NCBI GenBank assembly: GCA_963556145.1
Contig: OY744472.1
Span: forward strand, 3,472,001-3,536,000
Source: Hygrocybe punicea
Lineage: Eukaryota > Basidiomycota > Agaricomycetes > Agaricales > Hygrophoraceae
DNA length: 64,000 nt
Direction: 5' to 3'
Made by a program: the position numbers and the translations under genes. Positions 19,720 to 31,368 of the stretch are shown one piece after another (position 1 is the stretch's first letter; each line of letters opens with the position of its first letter). The notes under the pieces are model-generated. The model saw only the letters and a list, made by a program, of their open reading frames with translations. It was not told the origin of the DNA and made no database searches.

Positions 19720-20960
19720 ATCTTGCTCGTTTATGGTAACAAAGCAAGCAAGCAAGTACTTACGATTCTGGAAAATCCTCCATATATACCAGGTCTTCCT
19801 TTGGTTTCTTGGATGACGATGAACTAGTAGGCATAGTACCAGCTGAATTAGTTTGCATTTACAATCAGAAGGATCACCTACCGAAAGACGTCCTCTTCAG
19901 GTGAATCAACCCTTGTATTGGAGACCTGTTGAGAAGATGCCTTTTGAGGGGACATCTTGTGAGGGGATGTCTTTTGAGGGGACGTCTTTTGAGGACTCTT
20001 TTTTTGAGGAGACCTTTAAGTCAAATGGATGTATGAGAATAGACGAAGTAGGCGAAAAACTAAATACTAGTACTTACTTGGATTGAGAAGTCAAAGGACT
20101 GTTAAAGTATATATAACAATATTAGACAACCAATGGATTGAAGCAAAGTTACGTACGGTGTGGTGACTTCTTGTTCAGAGTGATCGGAGGATGATTCAAC
20201 TCGGGCTTTCTTTGCAGAGCGAGAAGTATTGCCAGTCGTTGCAATGCTTCTGTTGATCAGATAGATCATAAGATATGCTAAATAACCATAATAGTTGACA
20301 CACCGTTTTCCTGGTTTTCCTTTCTTGGGCTTTGGCGAGGGTGTATTCTCATCTCTAGTAAAATATTCAACCAAGTGAAACGCGGCACAAAGCCATACTT
20401 ACTCAGTGGCCTCTTTACTTTCACCATCGCTGCTGGGGGAGATTGGTCAGAAACAGTTACTGTTCAAGTAACCAGCACCTACATCTCCTCAATATCACTG
20501 TAAACATAAACTGGCTTGCCTTTGTAACCACGCTTGCTGCTTTGCCTGCTAATCCAAGATGGTGGTAAGTAAAGTATTGCAGCAGAAGATAAAAAAATGT
20601 TACTTTGCAGCCGGAGAGGACCCAGTGCTGGAAAGCTTTTTCGGAGGCATGTGGATGAGAGATGAGAACGATGAGTGTGACGAAGAACGCTGTCCAAGGA
20701 CTCTAAGACTAAATAAATAATAGCTGAATGAAATAGGCACGAAATGTTCTTCTGATATATTCTAGAGAAAATTCCATGCCCTGTCTCTCTCACCACAGCT
20801 CTGAGCCCTGTCCAACAAAACAGGACTCCGATAGGAAATTGTAGCTGAATGAAACAGGCACAAAAATCTGATATATTCTAGAGAAAATTCCCTCCCCTTT
20901 CTCCCTCGCAACCGAACAGCACGAACTGTTCAACAGCTCAGCCTACCTAAATATAGTTAG
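19720..20960 (-). pseudogene. Truncated paralogue of the acidic multi-exon gene at 56.7-59.5 kb
   Basis: Minus-strand exons carry QSSKRGYKGKPVYVYSDIEE, SSDGESKEATE, RDENTPSPKPKKGKPGKR, SARSAKK-type basic runs and, last, KKPKEDLVYMEDFPES followed by a donor GTAAG. The right-hand gene has EEKLVYMEDLPEA at the matching place, also followed by an intron. The exons after this point (the LFDPFIADTYGN through VGYT part) are missing where the segment meets the GGGQ-gene fragment near 19710-19740. Its divergent partner lies at 21609-22782, as in the right-hand copy. Function unknown. Confidence 0.55.
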
Positions 20961-21160
20961 AATTCGAGGTATTTCCATCAGAAATAGGTGAGCATAGCCA
21001 GTGGACGAGTATATTGTACAGAACTAGGCCAGATCTACATTTCCACACTGAAGGAACACAAAATTAATTTGGACTTATAAAGATACATCCTTGTTCAACA
21101 GCTTTCTGATATATTTTAAAAAAGAATTTTTCATCTGTTCCTCTCGTGTGGTGCCTCTCC
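20715..21160. repeat. Direct repeats in the intergenic region of the left divergent pair
   Basis: The block TAGCTGAATGAAA.AGGCAC...CTGATATATTCTAGAG followed by CCCTG/TCTCTCTC occurs twice about 115-120 bp apart, with a partial third copy near 21100 (TTCAACAGCTTTCTGATATATT). It may be regulatory or repeat debris. Nothing else is recognised from 20960 to 21608. Confidence 0.5.
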
Positions 21161-21608
21161 ATAGCCTGCTGATGCCTTTCTTTATAAGTACAAATTATTT
21201 CTTGTTCAACAGGCAGTACCTCATTGATAAAAAAATTCACCGCCGACGTTGGCTAGGAAAGATCATCGGGTACAAACGGGTGTTGTGCCTCATAACAGGA
21301 TCCAATGCATCAGATTCAAGATAAAGTGTCCAATATGATACAGACTGATTTTTATTTATGAAAAGGGTCATTGACAAGGTTACCGGTTACCAGTTACGTG
21401 CATCACAAAGTTCCACCGACATGTACCTCAACGTGTCTTTTCAGAAAGCACCCCCAAAAAACACCCTTCTTTACATGACGCCACAGAAGTTCAGCATATC
21501 TAAATATAGTTTAAAATTCCAGGAATTCCCATTACAGGCAGCGTGAGGCACATGATTTAGTTTACGGTGTTGAAGTAGTCTTCAGTGTTCTGGCTGAATT
21601 CAACCATC

Positions 21609-22782
21609 ATGAATCAATTTTACAACTACAAAGCAGCTGGTGAGAGAGAGCCGTTGTTGTCAGCTATATTCATTAAGTCTTATAAAATTTTCAATGACAG
21701 TTGAATCCGTGGAGTCTTTCTCAACCTCAGCATATGAAGGCAAGCACCGTCAGAGGTATTTGAGCGCATTTAATAAGGCATGTGTTCTGTCCCATACCGC
21801 TTATGATATGTTGAACGATGTACTAGGAGAATGGCTTACACTTGCAAGCCAAGATCCAGTATAATCAAGCCATGGGACATTACGAACTCGTACAGGAGTT
21901 AGATGGAAAAGAGATGGAGGAAATCATACTTCATCTTACTGGAATCATCGCCGAGTGTGACTTACCCCCACTCAGCCGACTTCCAAGGTGAATGCTAGCC
22001 AGAAATATCAATATCCCTAAGACCTGACTTTCAAGTGGTTGATAGTTCCGAAGCCAGGATCAAATTTCTGCAACAACATGTCACTTTGACAGGGCTTAAT
22101 TCACCTCAATTCGACTTGGCTCTGGACAATATCCAGACCATCCACTCCATGTTTGCCAAGGGTCTCAGTCCCTTCAAACTCCAGCCTTGGATGCCTGGTA
22201 CATTTTCTGGATATACGACGGTTGAAGCGCACAAAAGATACTTTACAAGTGCGAAACTTGCTACTCACTCTGACATTGTTCCCTTTGGTCCTCTTATTGA
22301 TCCCCATGGTGTTTTGGCATCTGTGGATCAAAGTCGATACTTTCACACCACTGCCGATGACGTCGGATATTTTTCCAGGCTTGTGACTGCTGAAAAAAAA
22401 TACAAGTGAGTAGCCAACATTCTCTGCAATGCCCAATTCACCAGAAACATGTAGGTACGAACATACTACACCCACCAACTTTGTTCCTGGTGTGGTAGTG
22501 GATCTTCGACTCTCATTTCGCGCATTTTCAACCAAGGAAAATAAGACTTTCAGGCTGGGATTGGTACTTGAGTCAATGGCTCTCATTGAGAACAAATTTG
22601 CAGAGGTGTGTGCACTACTCTTGTCATAGTATCTTGTTATAACTTGTTTTATCAAGGAGGCTTCAAAGGCACTCTTGAAAACACAGCGTCTTCCAGTCAA
22701 AGTATCTTCGAAAATTCGGAAAAGAGGTGTAGCATTTACTGATGACGAGGATGAGGCTGATAAGGCCTCCAATGTGGACTAA
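21609..22782 (+). CDS. Unrecognised six-exon protein, left copy
   Basis: Starts MNQFYNYKAA and ends DDEDEADKASNVD, about 300 residues. It is a paralogue of the gene at 59893-61035: exon number, intron positions and the blocks ELV, LTGI(I/L), CDLPPLSRLPR, LTGLNSPQF, PWMPGTF, VPFGPLIDPHGVLASVD, DVGYFSR and VLESMALIENKF all align. Introns are about 50 nt. The second intron (21778-21826) must use a GC donor (AAG|GCATGT); the nearby GT would create a stop. The downstream GT-AG introns (21989-22034, 22409-22457, 22604-22656) fit. No domain is recognised. The protein is hydrophilic with a basic/acidic C-terminus (SSKIRKRG then DDEDE), suggesting a nuclear or nucleic-acid-related role, but that is a guess. 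It may be intact. Confidence 0.7.
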
Positions 22783-22834
22783 AATTTGCAGCTCATCGTT
22801 ATTTTGTTTTTCGTATACACTTAGTTCAAGTTTG

Positions 22835-23850
22835 TCTCAATGAAATCCAGGTTATACAAATTTTTTTTCTCATTCGCCTGAGCAGTGTGTAATTTTTTAT
22901 GACCTCATAAATTATTTAGTTATGGAAATATTTGAGGACATGCTCTACAAAATCTAGTTTATTCATGATTTTTGTCAAGGAGAAATGATTTGGAGTCAGG
23001 GGGGTATGAGAAGGAGGGGGTCAGTATGACTCAATGTGATACATCGTAGCACTTCTGGGGCAATACTCACATTCAAATGGGTCCCCTCCAACTGCAGATC
23101 ACTCCGTTTTTCGTTCTGTGCTCCGGGGGTAGGGTGTATCTTGGATGATAAAAAGGTGGAGGGGGCTGTGTTGGCGGCGAGGCACTCATTTTCTGGGACT
23201 TGAAAAAAATGGAGGTGAACTATGGATAAGTCTCAAGGGAGGTCCAACAAAGTCTTGGTCTTGATTCATGTCGGGCATGGTCAAAATCCCCAGGTCAGTC
23301 AGTCTTGAGGGTCGGGGGTATCCGTGTGAGAGTCCTGTGACTCAGTGTGACAACTTCCTTTTTCGATCAAATTCCGTGTCATACAATTTTTTTTTCTATA
23401 CATTCCAGCAGGTTTTGTTTTTTTATGACCTCAAAATAAATCCTATATTCCTGAAAATATTTGAGGACAAAGTTGAAAAGATCTAGTTTATTCCTGTTTT
23501 TTCTTTCAAAAAAAAGGGTTGAAAATGCAGAATTTGGCTCTATGTTCAATTTCAAATAATTAATTAACTACTGACGCGTTGTCATATATCTTGGAGGACC
23601 AGGGCCTGAAATTCCCGCAGGAGGTATGTTAGCAATCCAGTCATATTTCTTCTCAAATGTGCCATCATCCAGGTATAATCCGGCCTGAAGTCAATGTAAC
23701 TGCTGCAATCTGGGTACCAGATGCCACTCCTCAAAAATTTTATCCGGGCACTGACTTTTTGGCACAGAACATACCTCCAGCGGGAATTTCGGGGGTCCTT
23801 CCTGGACTCACAGGAACAATTCTTCCATAAATGGAAGAACTCATAATTCA
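22835..23850. mobile_element. Fragment(s) of the P-end repeat family
   Basis: Two partial P-type segments in the same orientation: 22850-22980 (TTATACAAATTTTTTTTCTC to AAATCTAGTTTATTC) and 23340-23850, ending at the TTCCATAAATGGAAGAACTC palindrome. One 147-bp-type unit (about 23000-23100) and one ~135-bp-type unit lie between. A MITE interrupts the second segment. No gene. Confidence 0.7.
23595..23799. mobile_element. 205-bp MITE with TCYTGG target duplication
   Basis: The ends are inverted: GGACC...GAAATTCCCGC then AGGAGGTATGTT on the left, and the complement with TGGAGGTATGTT on the right. Flanks are TCTTGG and TCCTGG, and the uninterrupted relatives of this site (for example 19120) read ATCCTGGACTC. 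There is no coding capacity; superfamily unknown. Confidence 0.75.
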
Positions 23851-24019
23851 CAGCCACCTCATAAATAATATTGAGCAAGACTAAGCCCACCACGCCCACC
23901 CATTATTCTAGTACAAAAGTTGTTGTACTACAGACTTGCTCGGCCCAACCACTTTTTATTTTATATCTCATATACATATTTAGACAAAAATTTGGCCACC
24001 CACCCACCCACACATGACT

Positions 24020-27000
24020 TTAAGCATATATTGCCAGCACAAGATTCTTGCCTCTGCATTCTCTAACATCAGCATCAGATAATTTATCAAGCATACCATC
24101 ATATGAACAAGCGTTTCCAGTAGTCATACCATCATGAAACCAAACCTTCTTGTCTGCACTTATGATTCTACTGGTGAAATGATATTGGCCATGATAAACA
24201 ATTTCTTTCAACCTCAATGACTTGATGCCTTTGTCAGTCTCAAACTCAAGTGTATGACTGGTCTCAATGTCCATAAGTGGATATTCCAAAACAAGCACAG
24301 GTGGTACTTTATTGTAGAATAAGATTTGTTGCATAGCAGATTGACACTTAGAACACCTTCTAGGTGTTTGTTGGGACAATGTTTCAATCCAATTCATAGT
24401 AGACCCTTGAACTGAAGTTTCTCCATGTAAAACATAACCAAGTTGATTATCCACTGGTTTTTCAGCAAATTTACATTTTGTACATTGATGCTGAGAAGAG
24501 GTGACTGCAGTATCTACGTGTAAAAGCTCCATGGCTAGAGTTGCAACACTAATTCCAACAGGTCCCAATAGATATGTCTCAGGATGCTTATCATGCAAAA
24601 CAGCCCTTAATTCATTTCTGAGTTGCACAAATGTCATATTGCCTTTCAATATATCTGAGAAGCCATCAGATAAAGTAGCCAGATAATCATTCATATCATG
24701 AAATACTTTAGACCATACTGTATGATTTTCCTTCCAGAGATCAAACAATACAACCAGGATAGAATCATATGCACAACTGTAATTGATTTCATCCCACAGC
24801 AAACCTGCTGGGACAGCTGACATATCTATTCGTTGTCTTTTAACTGCTGGCAGTTCACAAGTTTCAATCAAACGCTTCTTAGACAGAAGTGGAACAGATC
24901 CTTTGGCGGGGATAAAAGAAGTAGAAATTGACATGGTTGCTTGCTTATTTTTGTTCTTCTCAATGATGTGCCATGGACTGACTTCCACAGGAGCAATCAC
25001 CAGGGGATCACTTTCTGACCACTTCAAAGCTGCATCAGTTTTAGACGGAACATATCCAGTGCCTTTCCATTGTTGAAACTTTTGAATCATTGATGACCGG
25101 ACATCTTGTGCAATATGTTCTGGCAATGTCCCTTCATATCTCATTCTTGTGATGTCATCAAGCAGTTCTTGTTCCCTAAATTCTTGTCTGAGATATCCAG
25201 AGCATCCTCTGGTGATCATCTTGTTGTCAAATCCTTGTATAATTACTGTACCAGCAGCAGTAGCACTTCTTGACAATGATGAATAATATGCCATGTGTGA
25301 AAAGCAGCTGTTTAAATGCACAACACTGTATGGCCTTGTCTTTCCTTGAGCGGCATGTGCAGTCATTGCAAAATTTGGCAAAACCCAAACCTGTTGTCTT
25401 TCTATTCTCTCTTTTAAATCACTGGGAAATACACACTGAACTGTCTTGGTGCTTTTCACAATTGGAACAACATTGTCTGGCAGTGAAGGAATCTGCACAA
25501 GCTTTGGTGGATTTTGAAGCTCAACAAACAATGTGTCCAGTACACGCTTTCCATGATCTGCTTTTGAAGACTGCCAACCAACAACAAATCCTTCTTGTCC
25601 CTTGGTGATGCAAAGTTCAGTTGCATCATTGTTTCTAAGCATGACTGGCATTCCAACACATAAGGATAATTTACCAGCAAAGTTTTCTGTTCCACCATGG
25701 TGCACCTTCCATATTTCTCTTTGAGTATCAAAGTCTATCTCACCAGATTCATGAAGTGCTTTTGATTTGCCTTTTGATTTATTTCTGATAGATACATCCT
25801 TTTCCTTTCCCCATCTGTCAATGGAATAACAGTTGATTAATTTCTGGTTTGTGTCTTTGGCAAATCTTTCACAGCCAAGCAAATTGATCTGATCCTTTTG
25901 AGAGTGAATGCCACAGATGATTGGCACATTTCTGAAATTCTTTGAGGCAACATTAGGTTGATCAGGTCTTTTTCCTGCAATTCGGCTTCTCAAAAATATA
26001 ATGTCATTTGGAGTACACTTTCCATATCGCATATTGACCAATGCAGTTCTGAACTTTGCATCTTGGGGAGTTTGAGTCTTTTGTCTCATGTTTTCTCTGA
26101 GAATAACAACAGTGGTTACCTGATGCCAAAGCGCTTTGCCAACAGCGGTTTCCTGAGCATATGGTGTTAATCCAGAATGTGCCTGTGCCAACTGTTCCGC
26201 TATACAATGCTGATCCTCCAACAGGTGGCAATTGTGCAAAGTCTCCAGCAAATATCATGTTTATCCCACCAAATGGCAGGTCATGAATGTTTGTTGCTTT
26301 AGCAAGTTTGGCACTGATTTTATACAAGTCATGACAAGATATCATTGAAACCTCATCAATGAATATGTAGTCAACTCCTTCTAATCTGCCCTTGAGCTGA
26401 GCAATGTTGGTGGCTTCATTTTTACCAGATGAGTTCGGATTAATGCCCAAGAAGTAATGATATGTGGAACCATTCTGTAATGCAGCGGATGTTCCAGTTG
26501 GACCAAGGATAACAAATTTGTAAGACTCATTTGCAGCTTCAAAAAAATCAACAACAGCTTTGATCACTTGTGATTTTCCTGTGCCAGCCATGCCCCCAAT
26601 ATGCATTTTTAGTTGTTCACTACATGATGAAGCATGGTTTGCAATAATTCTGAATGCCCTATCTTGTTCTGTATTCAAGTGGAATTGTTGAACAGTAGTG
26701 TCAATCAAAAGCTGTCTTTGTGCATTCTCTGCTTTGAAATTGTGCATAAAGTATGACTGGTCAACAACCATCACATTATTTTCATTGGGGTCTGAATATT
26801 GTTTGTCATGCTTATGTGACCTCGAAGGAATATTCTGGTTACGTTCTTCAAGAATTTGTTGTCTTTTGTCTTGAACTGCAGATTTCCATTGAGACGCTGA
26901 CTTATACACTCCCACATCAAGTGGATTAATGTTCACTGCTACATTGCCTTCTGGACAGTCATCTAACCAACCAACATTTCTAACAACATTTTCTGTAGAT

Positions 27001-30000
27001 TCCATTTGTGCTTTGATCAATCTGCCATGACTTCCAAGGTCAGTGTATTTATTTAGATGATATTCTCCATCTTGACCATCTTGATCATCCACTGCATAAT
27101 CTATGTCTTCACCATTTTGACTGTAGTCATCATCCAGATGTGATATCATGTCTCCAGTCATAAAGTTTGGGCATGTGCCATCTGGTAACATTTCACCGTT
27201 CTTGAGTTGTGCTGAAAAGTCATCTCTGGCATCATTGCATTCATATCTCAAATTAAAATGGTCCATGATTTGTATTTGTCTTTTTGTAAATTCATGAGCA
27301 TCAAATGCTTCATCCCAAGATTGGTCCCCTAATTTCAAGTCATGACCAGATCTCCATGGTTTGAACAAGGTTAACATGGTTGTGCAATAATATTCTCTAT
27401 CTCTGTCACGTCTGGGAAGTGAACCGCCGATGAAATTTGGAACCAAATGATATTCTTCATGGAAGTCGATGCAATGTGTTTTATAAAGTGGATGATCTTG
27501 TCGAAACAATACTTGTTTTATATTTTCAGAGTGCATACTGTTTGTTTCATCTGCATAATCATCATTGTCATGGTCAAATAATGTGTTATCCTTATCAATG
27601 TTGAGATCATCAGAATCAATATCATATTCACAATGAGTAGTAGCTGATGCTTTGAAACTACAAGCATTAGCTGAATCTTGTAATGCTTGGCTCTAAAAGT
27701 AATTCATCTTCACTGTGAATTTCATCATGAACTATTTTTGTTTGGATTTTAACTTTTTTGGCACATTGAATCCATTCATAAAGATTGACATCCTCAAACA
27801 TTTGTGGTCTGTAAATGTAATCATGCACCATTGATGTTCCAACAAAAGTGCCTTGCTGATTTCGGAGGACTACTCTGTCTGGCTCACTTGACATTTCTGT
27901 ATCACCATCTGTTTTCCAAGCATTCAACACTTCTCTAACATAATTTTTCCAATACACAGGAATAAATTTGTGGCTGGTGTAATGATCAGGATTGCCCAGC
28001 AAATATAGAGCTGACATAGGTCCACCTATTTCCAGTTTGGCTGTTAATGTATTGATAATTTGTGTTATTAATTTTCTAGCTTTTTCTTTTCTCTGCATTG
28101 ATCCACCAAGCATCTCAGAATTTCTGTCAAATACACTTCTGATAGTATCAAATATGCTATAAGTTTTCAGCCCTGGTTTAGTTATATAGTCAGATATATA
28201 TGCCACAATGGCCTTGATGGCTGTGCCAGATAGAAGACTTGTGATATCAGAGTTGCAGCGTAATAGAAATGTTACAAGTGGGGTTAATGTGTTGATCCAT
28301 GCTTCACCCTTTTTCACATTCAGTGCACCGGTCTTCGGGTCAACTTGAGTGGATTCAAACAACGGTCTTGGAAATCTAGCTTTGCATTTTCCATGTTTGT
28401 TCATGCAGGTGGGTCTGTCTTTTCTGTTGACTTTTTCAGCATTAGACTTGTATCTGCCACAATTATGAACATTGGAGTGAAGTATCAAATCATCCACAGT
28501 GTTTCTGAATCGGTTCCACCATGACTCAACATTCTTGCATTCAATGCATTCAGATTGATCATCCATGTCTTCATGTTTGTCATTGCACAAAGGAGGTGGC
28601 ATTTCAGGCAAGGTTTGAGTTGGATCTTTGTAATCTTTTTTCATGGATTGAGCATTGACATTGGCTCTTACTTCATCCATTGTGCCAGTCATAAATTCAC
28701 CAATATGAACACTTTCAAGATATTCAACAAATTTTGTTTGGAAGTCTGAGTTAGGATCCATGATTCTATCTCTGATCTCTTGTGGTGACAAGCATGCTTT
28801 GAGCCATAACATCATATGCATATGAAGAGTTAATCGTCCTTGCTGTTCAACAGCACCATAATATGCATTTGTATCCCCATAATATCCAGAGTGATTTGAT
28901 CCAGCTCCAAGCACATGTTTGATAAACAACTTGACCATAAAATGAAAGAATCTTGCACCAGCCACGGGATTTTGGGCAATAAGTCTGTATCTCTCATCAT
29001 AGTCTCGCAAGTTTGGGGAAAACTCCTCTTTGGTGTCAGCAAAATATAAACATAGTGGATGCATGATATCTGCAGGTGAAAAGGTGATAAACCAAGATGG
29101 GGCCCCACAAAATGACATCAGTGCCCAGATTTCATTTCTCATATATTTCTTATTTGTCAATGATCCTTGTACATGACTTCCAACATGGTCAATGTCTTTG
29201 ATCAGCTGGAAACAAAGCTTTTCTTCATCAGTGTCAGGTTTAACATGTTCACCATCTTCCATCTTTCTGGAGATGTAATTAAGAACACCAACATCAAGAT
29301 CCATTATTCTCTGGGATATCTGATCAAATTTTGCTTTCTCAGCCAACAAGTAGCCTCCAGTAGTTGCCTGTTTGATTTGTTCATGATTAAATGCAATCAA
29401 TGGAAAGTGTGGGTCTCTCTGAAAGCGCTTGTCATAATACATCAACAAATGTCTTTTATGTGCAATATCAGACAGAGATCCTTGCTTTATATTATTTCCA
29501 ATACCACCAAGTCCATATGGAAACAGCCAAGGCATCATTTGTGGAAATAACTGTGGGTTGCCATAGATTGACTGTGGATCTTTGTCATGTCCGATAGCAA
29601 GCACCATGCGGTTGCTCTTCAAATGTTTCAAAGCAATAGCCTTTAATGCTTTGACACTCTTGGTTGAATATTCCTCACCAGTCAAGCCATGAACAACAAA
29701 TGGACATTTGCCAGTTTCTGTTCCTTCTTCAGTTTCCATATCATGGACTGCAGTTGATTCTGGACTTTTGTTGGTGAATGACTGGCGGTAATCAACAACC
29801 ACTGGTATATCATTTTCAGGATATTGATTTAAATTCTCTTGCGATATTTCCAAGTCAAAGTAATCACAGTGATTTAACTTTAGCCAATTCAAAGCATTGG
29901 CTACTTTGTTTCTCCTAACAAGCAGAGGTGTTCTTTCAAAGTCAGACTTGGTTGGTTTGCATGGACCAGTGTAAATAAAGGCCAGAACTTCATCTAATTC

Positions 30001-30143
30001 ATCAGCGGGAGGTGGCAAAATATCATATAGTTTGGGAACTGGATTTGCAAATGTAATTACATTGGCTCTCATCTTGTGCATGCCTGAAGAGACTCTGACA
30101 ATGCATCTATTGTGTCTGACCCTTGCAATCATCAACTGTTCAG
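24020..30143 (-). pseudogene. Helitron Rep-helicase-USP gene, copy C, 3' two-thirds
   Basis: The domain order matches Helitron B: an N-terminal IARVRHNRCIVRVSSG block, HUH motif LTLHMHMMLWL, nickase tyrosines in YISDYITK, PIF1-like helicase with GMAGTGKSQ (Walker A) and FIDEVSMIS (Walker B), MTAHAAQGK, and a C-terminal USP-like domain with SCAYDS (Cys box), CTKC...CSKC (metal site) and GQYHFTSR (His box). Lesions are a frameshift near 27685, a ~2-nt loss in a CA run near 26190, and loss of the 5' part to a DNA transposon at 30144. The missing N-terminal part is found at 39284-41597. Protein-level divergence from copy B is much greater than that of copy A, so C is a separate lineage. 23851-24019 is its 3' flank; no clear terminus was found there. 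Confidence 0.9.
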
Positions 30144-30168
30144 CCCCAGTGAAAAGTCCCTCAGCTGG
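30144..30168 (+). repeat. Left terminal inverted repeat of the CMC transposon
   Basis: Reads CCCCAGTGAAAAGTCCCTC then AGCTGG and is matched by the right end with A-to-G at position 20. The subterminal region 30170-30690 is non-coding and repeats words such as GAGCATAATGTAG and CAATTG-poor C/T runs (TTTGCCCCCGTT). Confidence 0.9.
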
Positions 30169-31036
30169 GAAAGGGCGTGAGCGGCGGGGACCTGCATAGC
30201 CGTAGACAGCATGTATGGCTCGTCTTTTTACCGTATAGCATTTCTGAAAAGTTTAGGAGATGCTGTAAAAGGTCAACCTCGAGTGAAAATTTTCAGAGCA
30301 TAATGTAGCCGTTCCCAGTCGAACCTGGCAATGTTTCCTTGTGTCCCGGCCTTCTCTTAAGTGAGCATAATGTAGAATGGTTGTATTGATTGCAAACGAG
30401 TGACATATAGTGTATAATGGTGGTATTGGGTCCGATCTGGTGTCTTCATTTCTCCTCGTTCTGCCCCGTTTGCCCCCGTTTGCCCCCGTTCCTTGTCTCC
30501 CCCTCATTTGCCCCCTCTTCTCCTCGTTTTCTCTCCCTGTCCTTGTTCTCCAAGCCCCCAGAATTGCCGTGACTAGTGTACATGATCGATCGCATGCGAT
30601 GGTGTGCTGTCTCCTGTATCATAGCCCGAAAGAATGATGTAAGTAGTAGTAGGAAGAGCCGACACGACTGAAAACATACCTTCTGTGATCAATCTAAGTT
30701 GAAGCTGCATTTTTCTTTAGTTTTTTCTGCAAAAAATTGCACAGTCAGTCTGTTAACACAGCCGGATATCAGAATTACTCACAAGTGCCTTTTCCTCATC
30801 TTTAAAATGCTATGCCAAGACCCGTGAGATCGGACAGTGGAAGAAATGATTCAGAGAAACGTACCTGAAGTGCCTGAGGTGACAAGCTCTTGAAATGAAG
30901 ATTGAAATCACCCAATGTTTGACTCGGGTTATGGCTCTTCCATTCACGACCACAGATAGCCCTACGACGATAGTGAACATAGCAAAGTAGTATTTGCTAG
31001 ATAGAATTGAGCAACTTACCTTGCTGTATTGCCCGT

Positions 31037-31191
31037 TGGAGTGGTAGCGAGTGCCTAGTCACATGACGAGGCTCCCACGGTTCGTTGTAGATAGATCCCT
31101 GTCAGTAGTCAGTCCTAATCAAGCCTTCCTCGCCAGCTCTCCAGCAAGACTCTCCAGCTAGCCCTCGGAGCGGTACCTCCGTACCACTCCA
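31037..31191 (+). repeat. 5' LTR of the non-autonomous element
   Basis: Terminal 10-bp inverted repeats TGGAGTGGTA/TACCACTCCA. Contains TCACATGA where the 3' LTR and the gypsy LTR have the palindrome TCACGTGA. About 97% identical to the 3' LTR. Confidence 0.93.
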
Positions 31192-31368
31192 ACGTGGTGA
31201 TGAGAGCGGATTCGAACACAGCCTCAGTCTTCAGCAATTTTCAGCGACTTCCTGTGATCTCCAAGCACAGCACACCGAGCAGTTTCCCGAACACCAAGCA
31301 ATTTTCCGAGCACCGAACCATTTTCCAAACATCAAACATTTTCATTTTCTCGATCCACTGCCACACAA

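Noticed and set aside
31195..31217. tRNA-like sequence with a T-loop word
   Set aside because: It is only a tRNA 3' end in antisense, placed three bases after an LTR; it is a primer binding site, not a tRNA gene.
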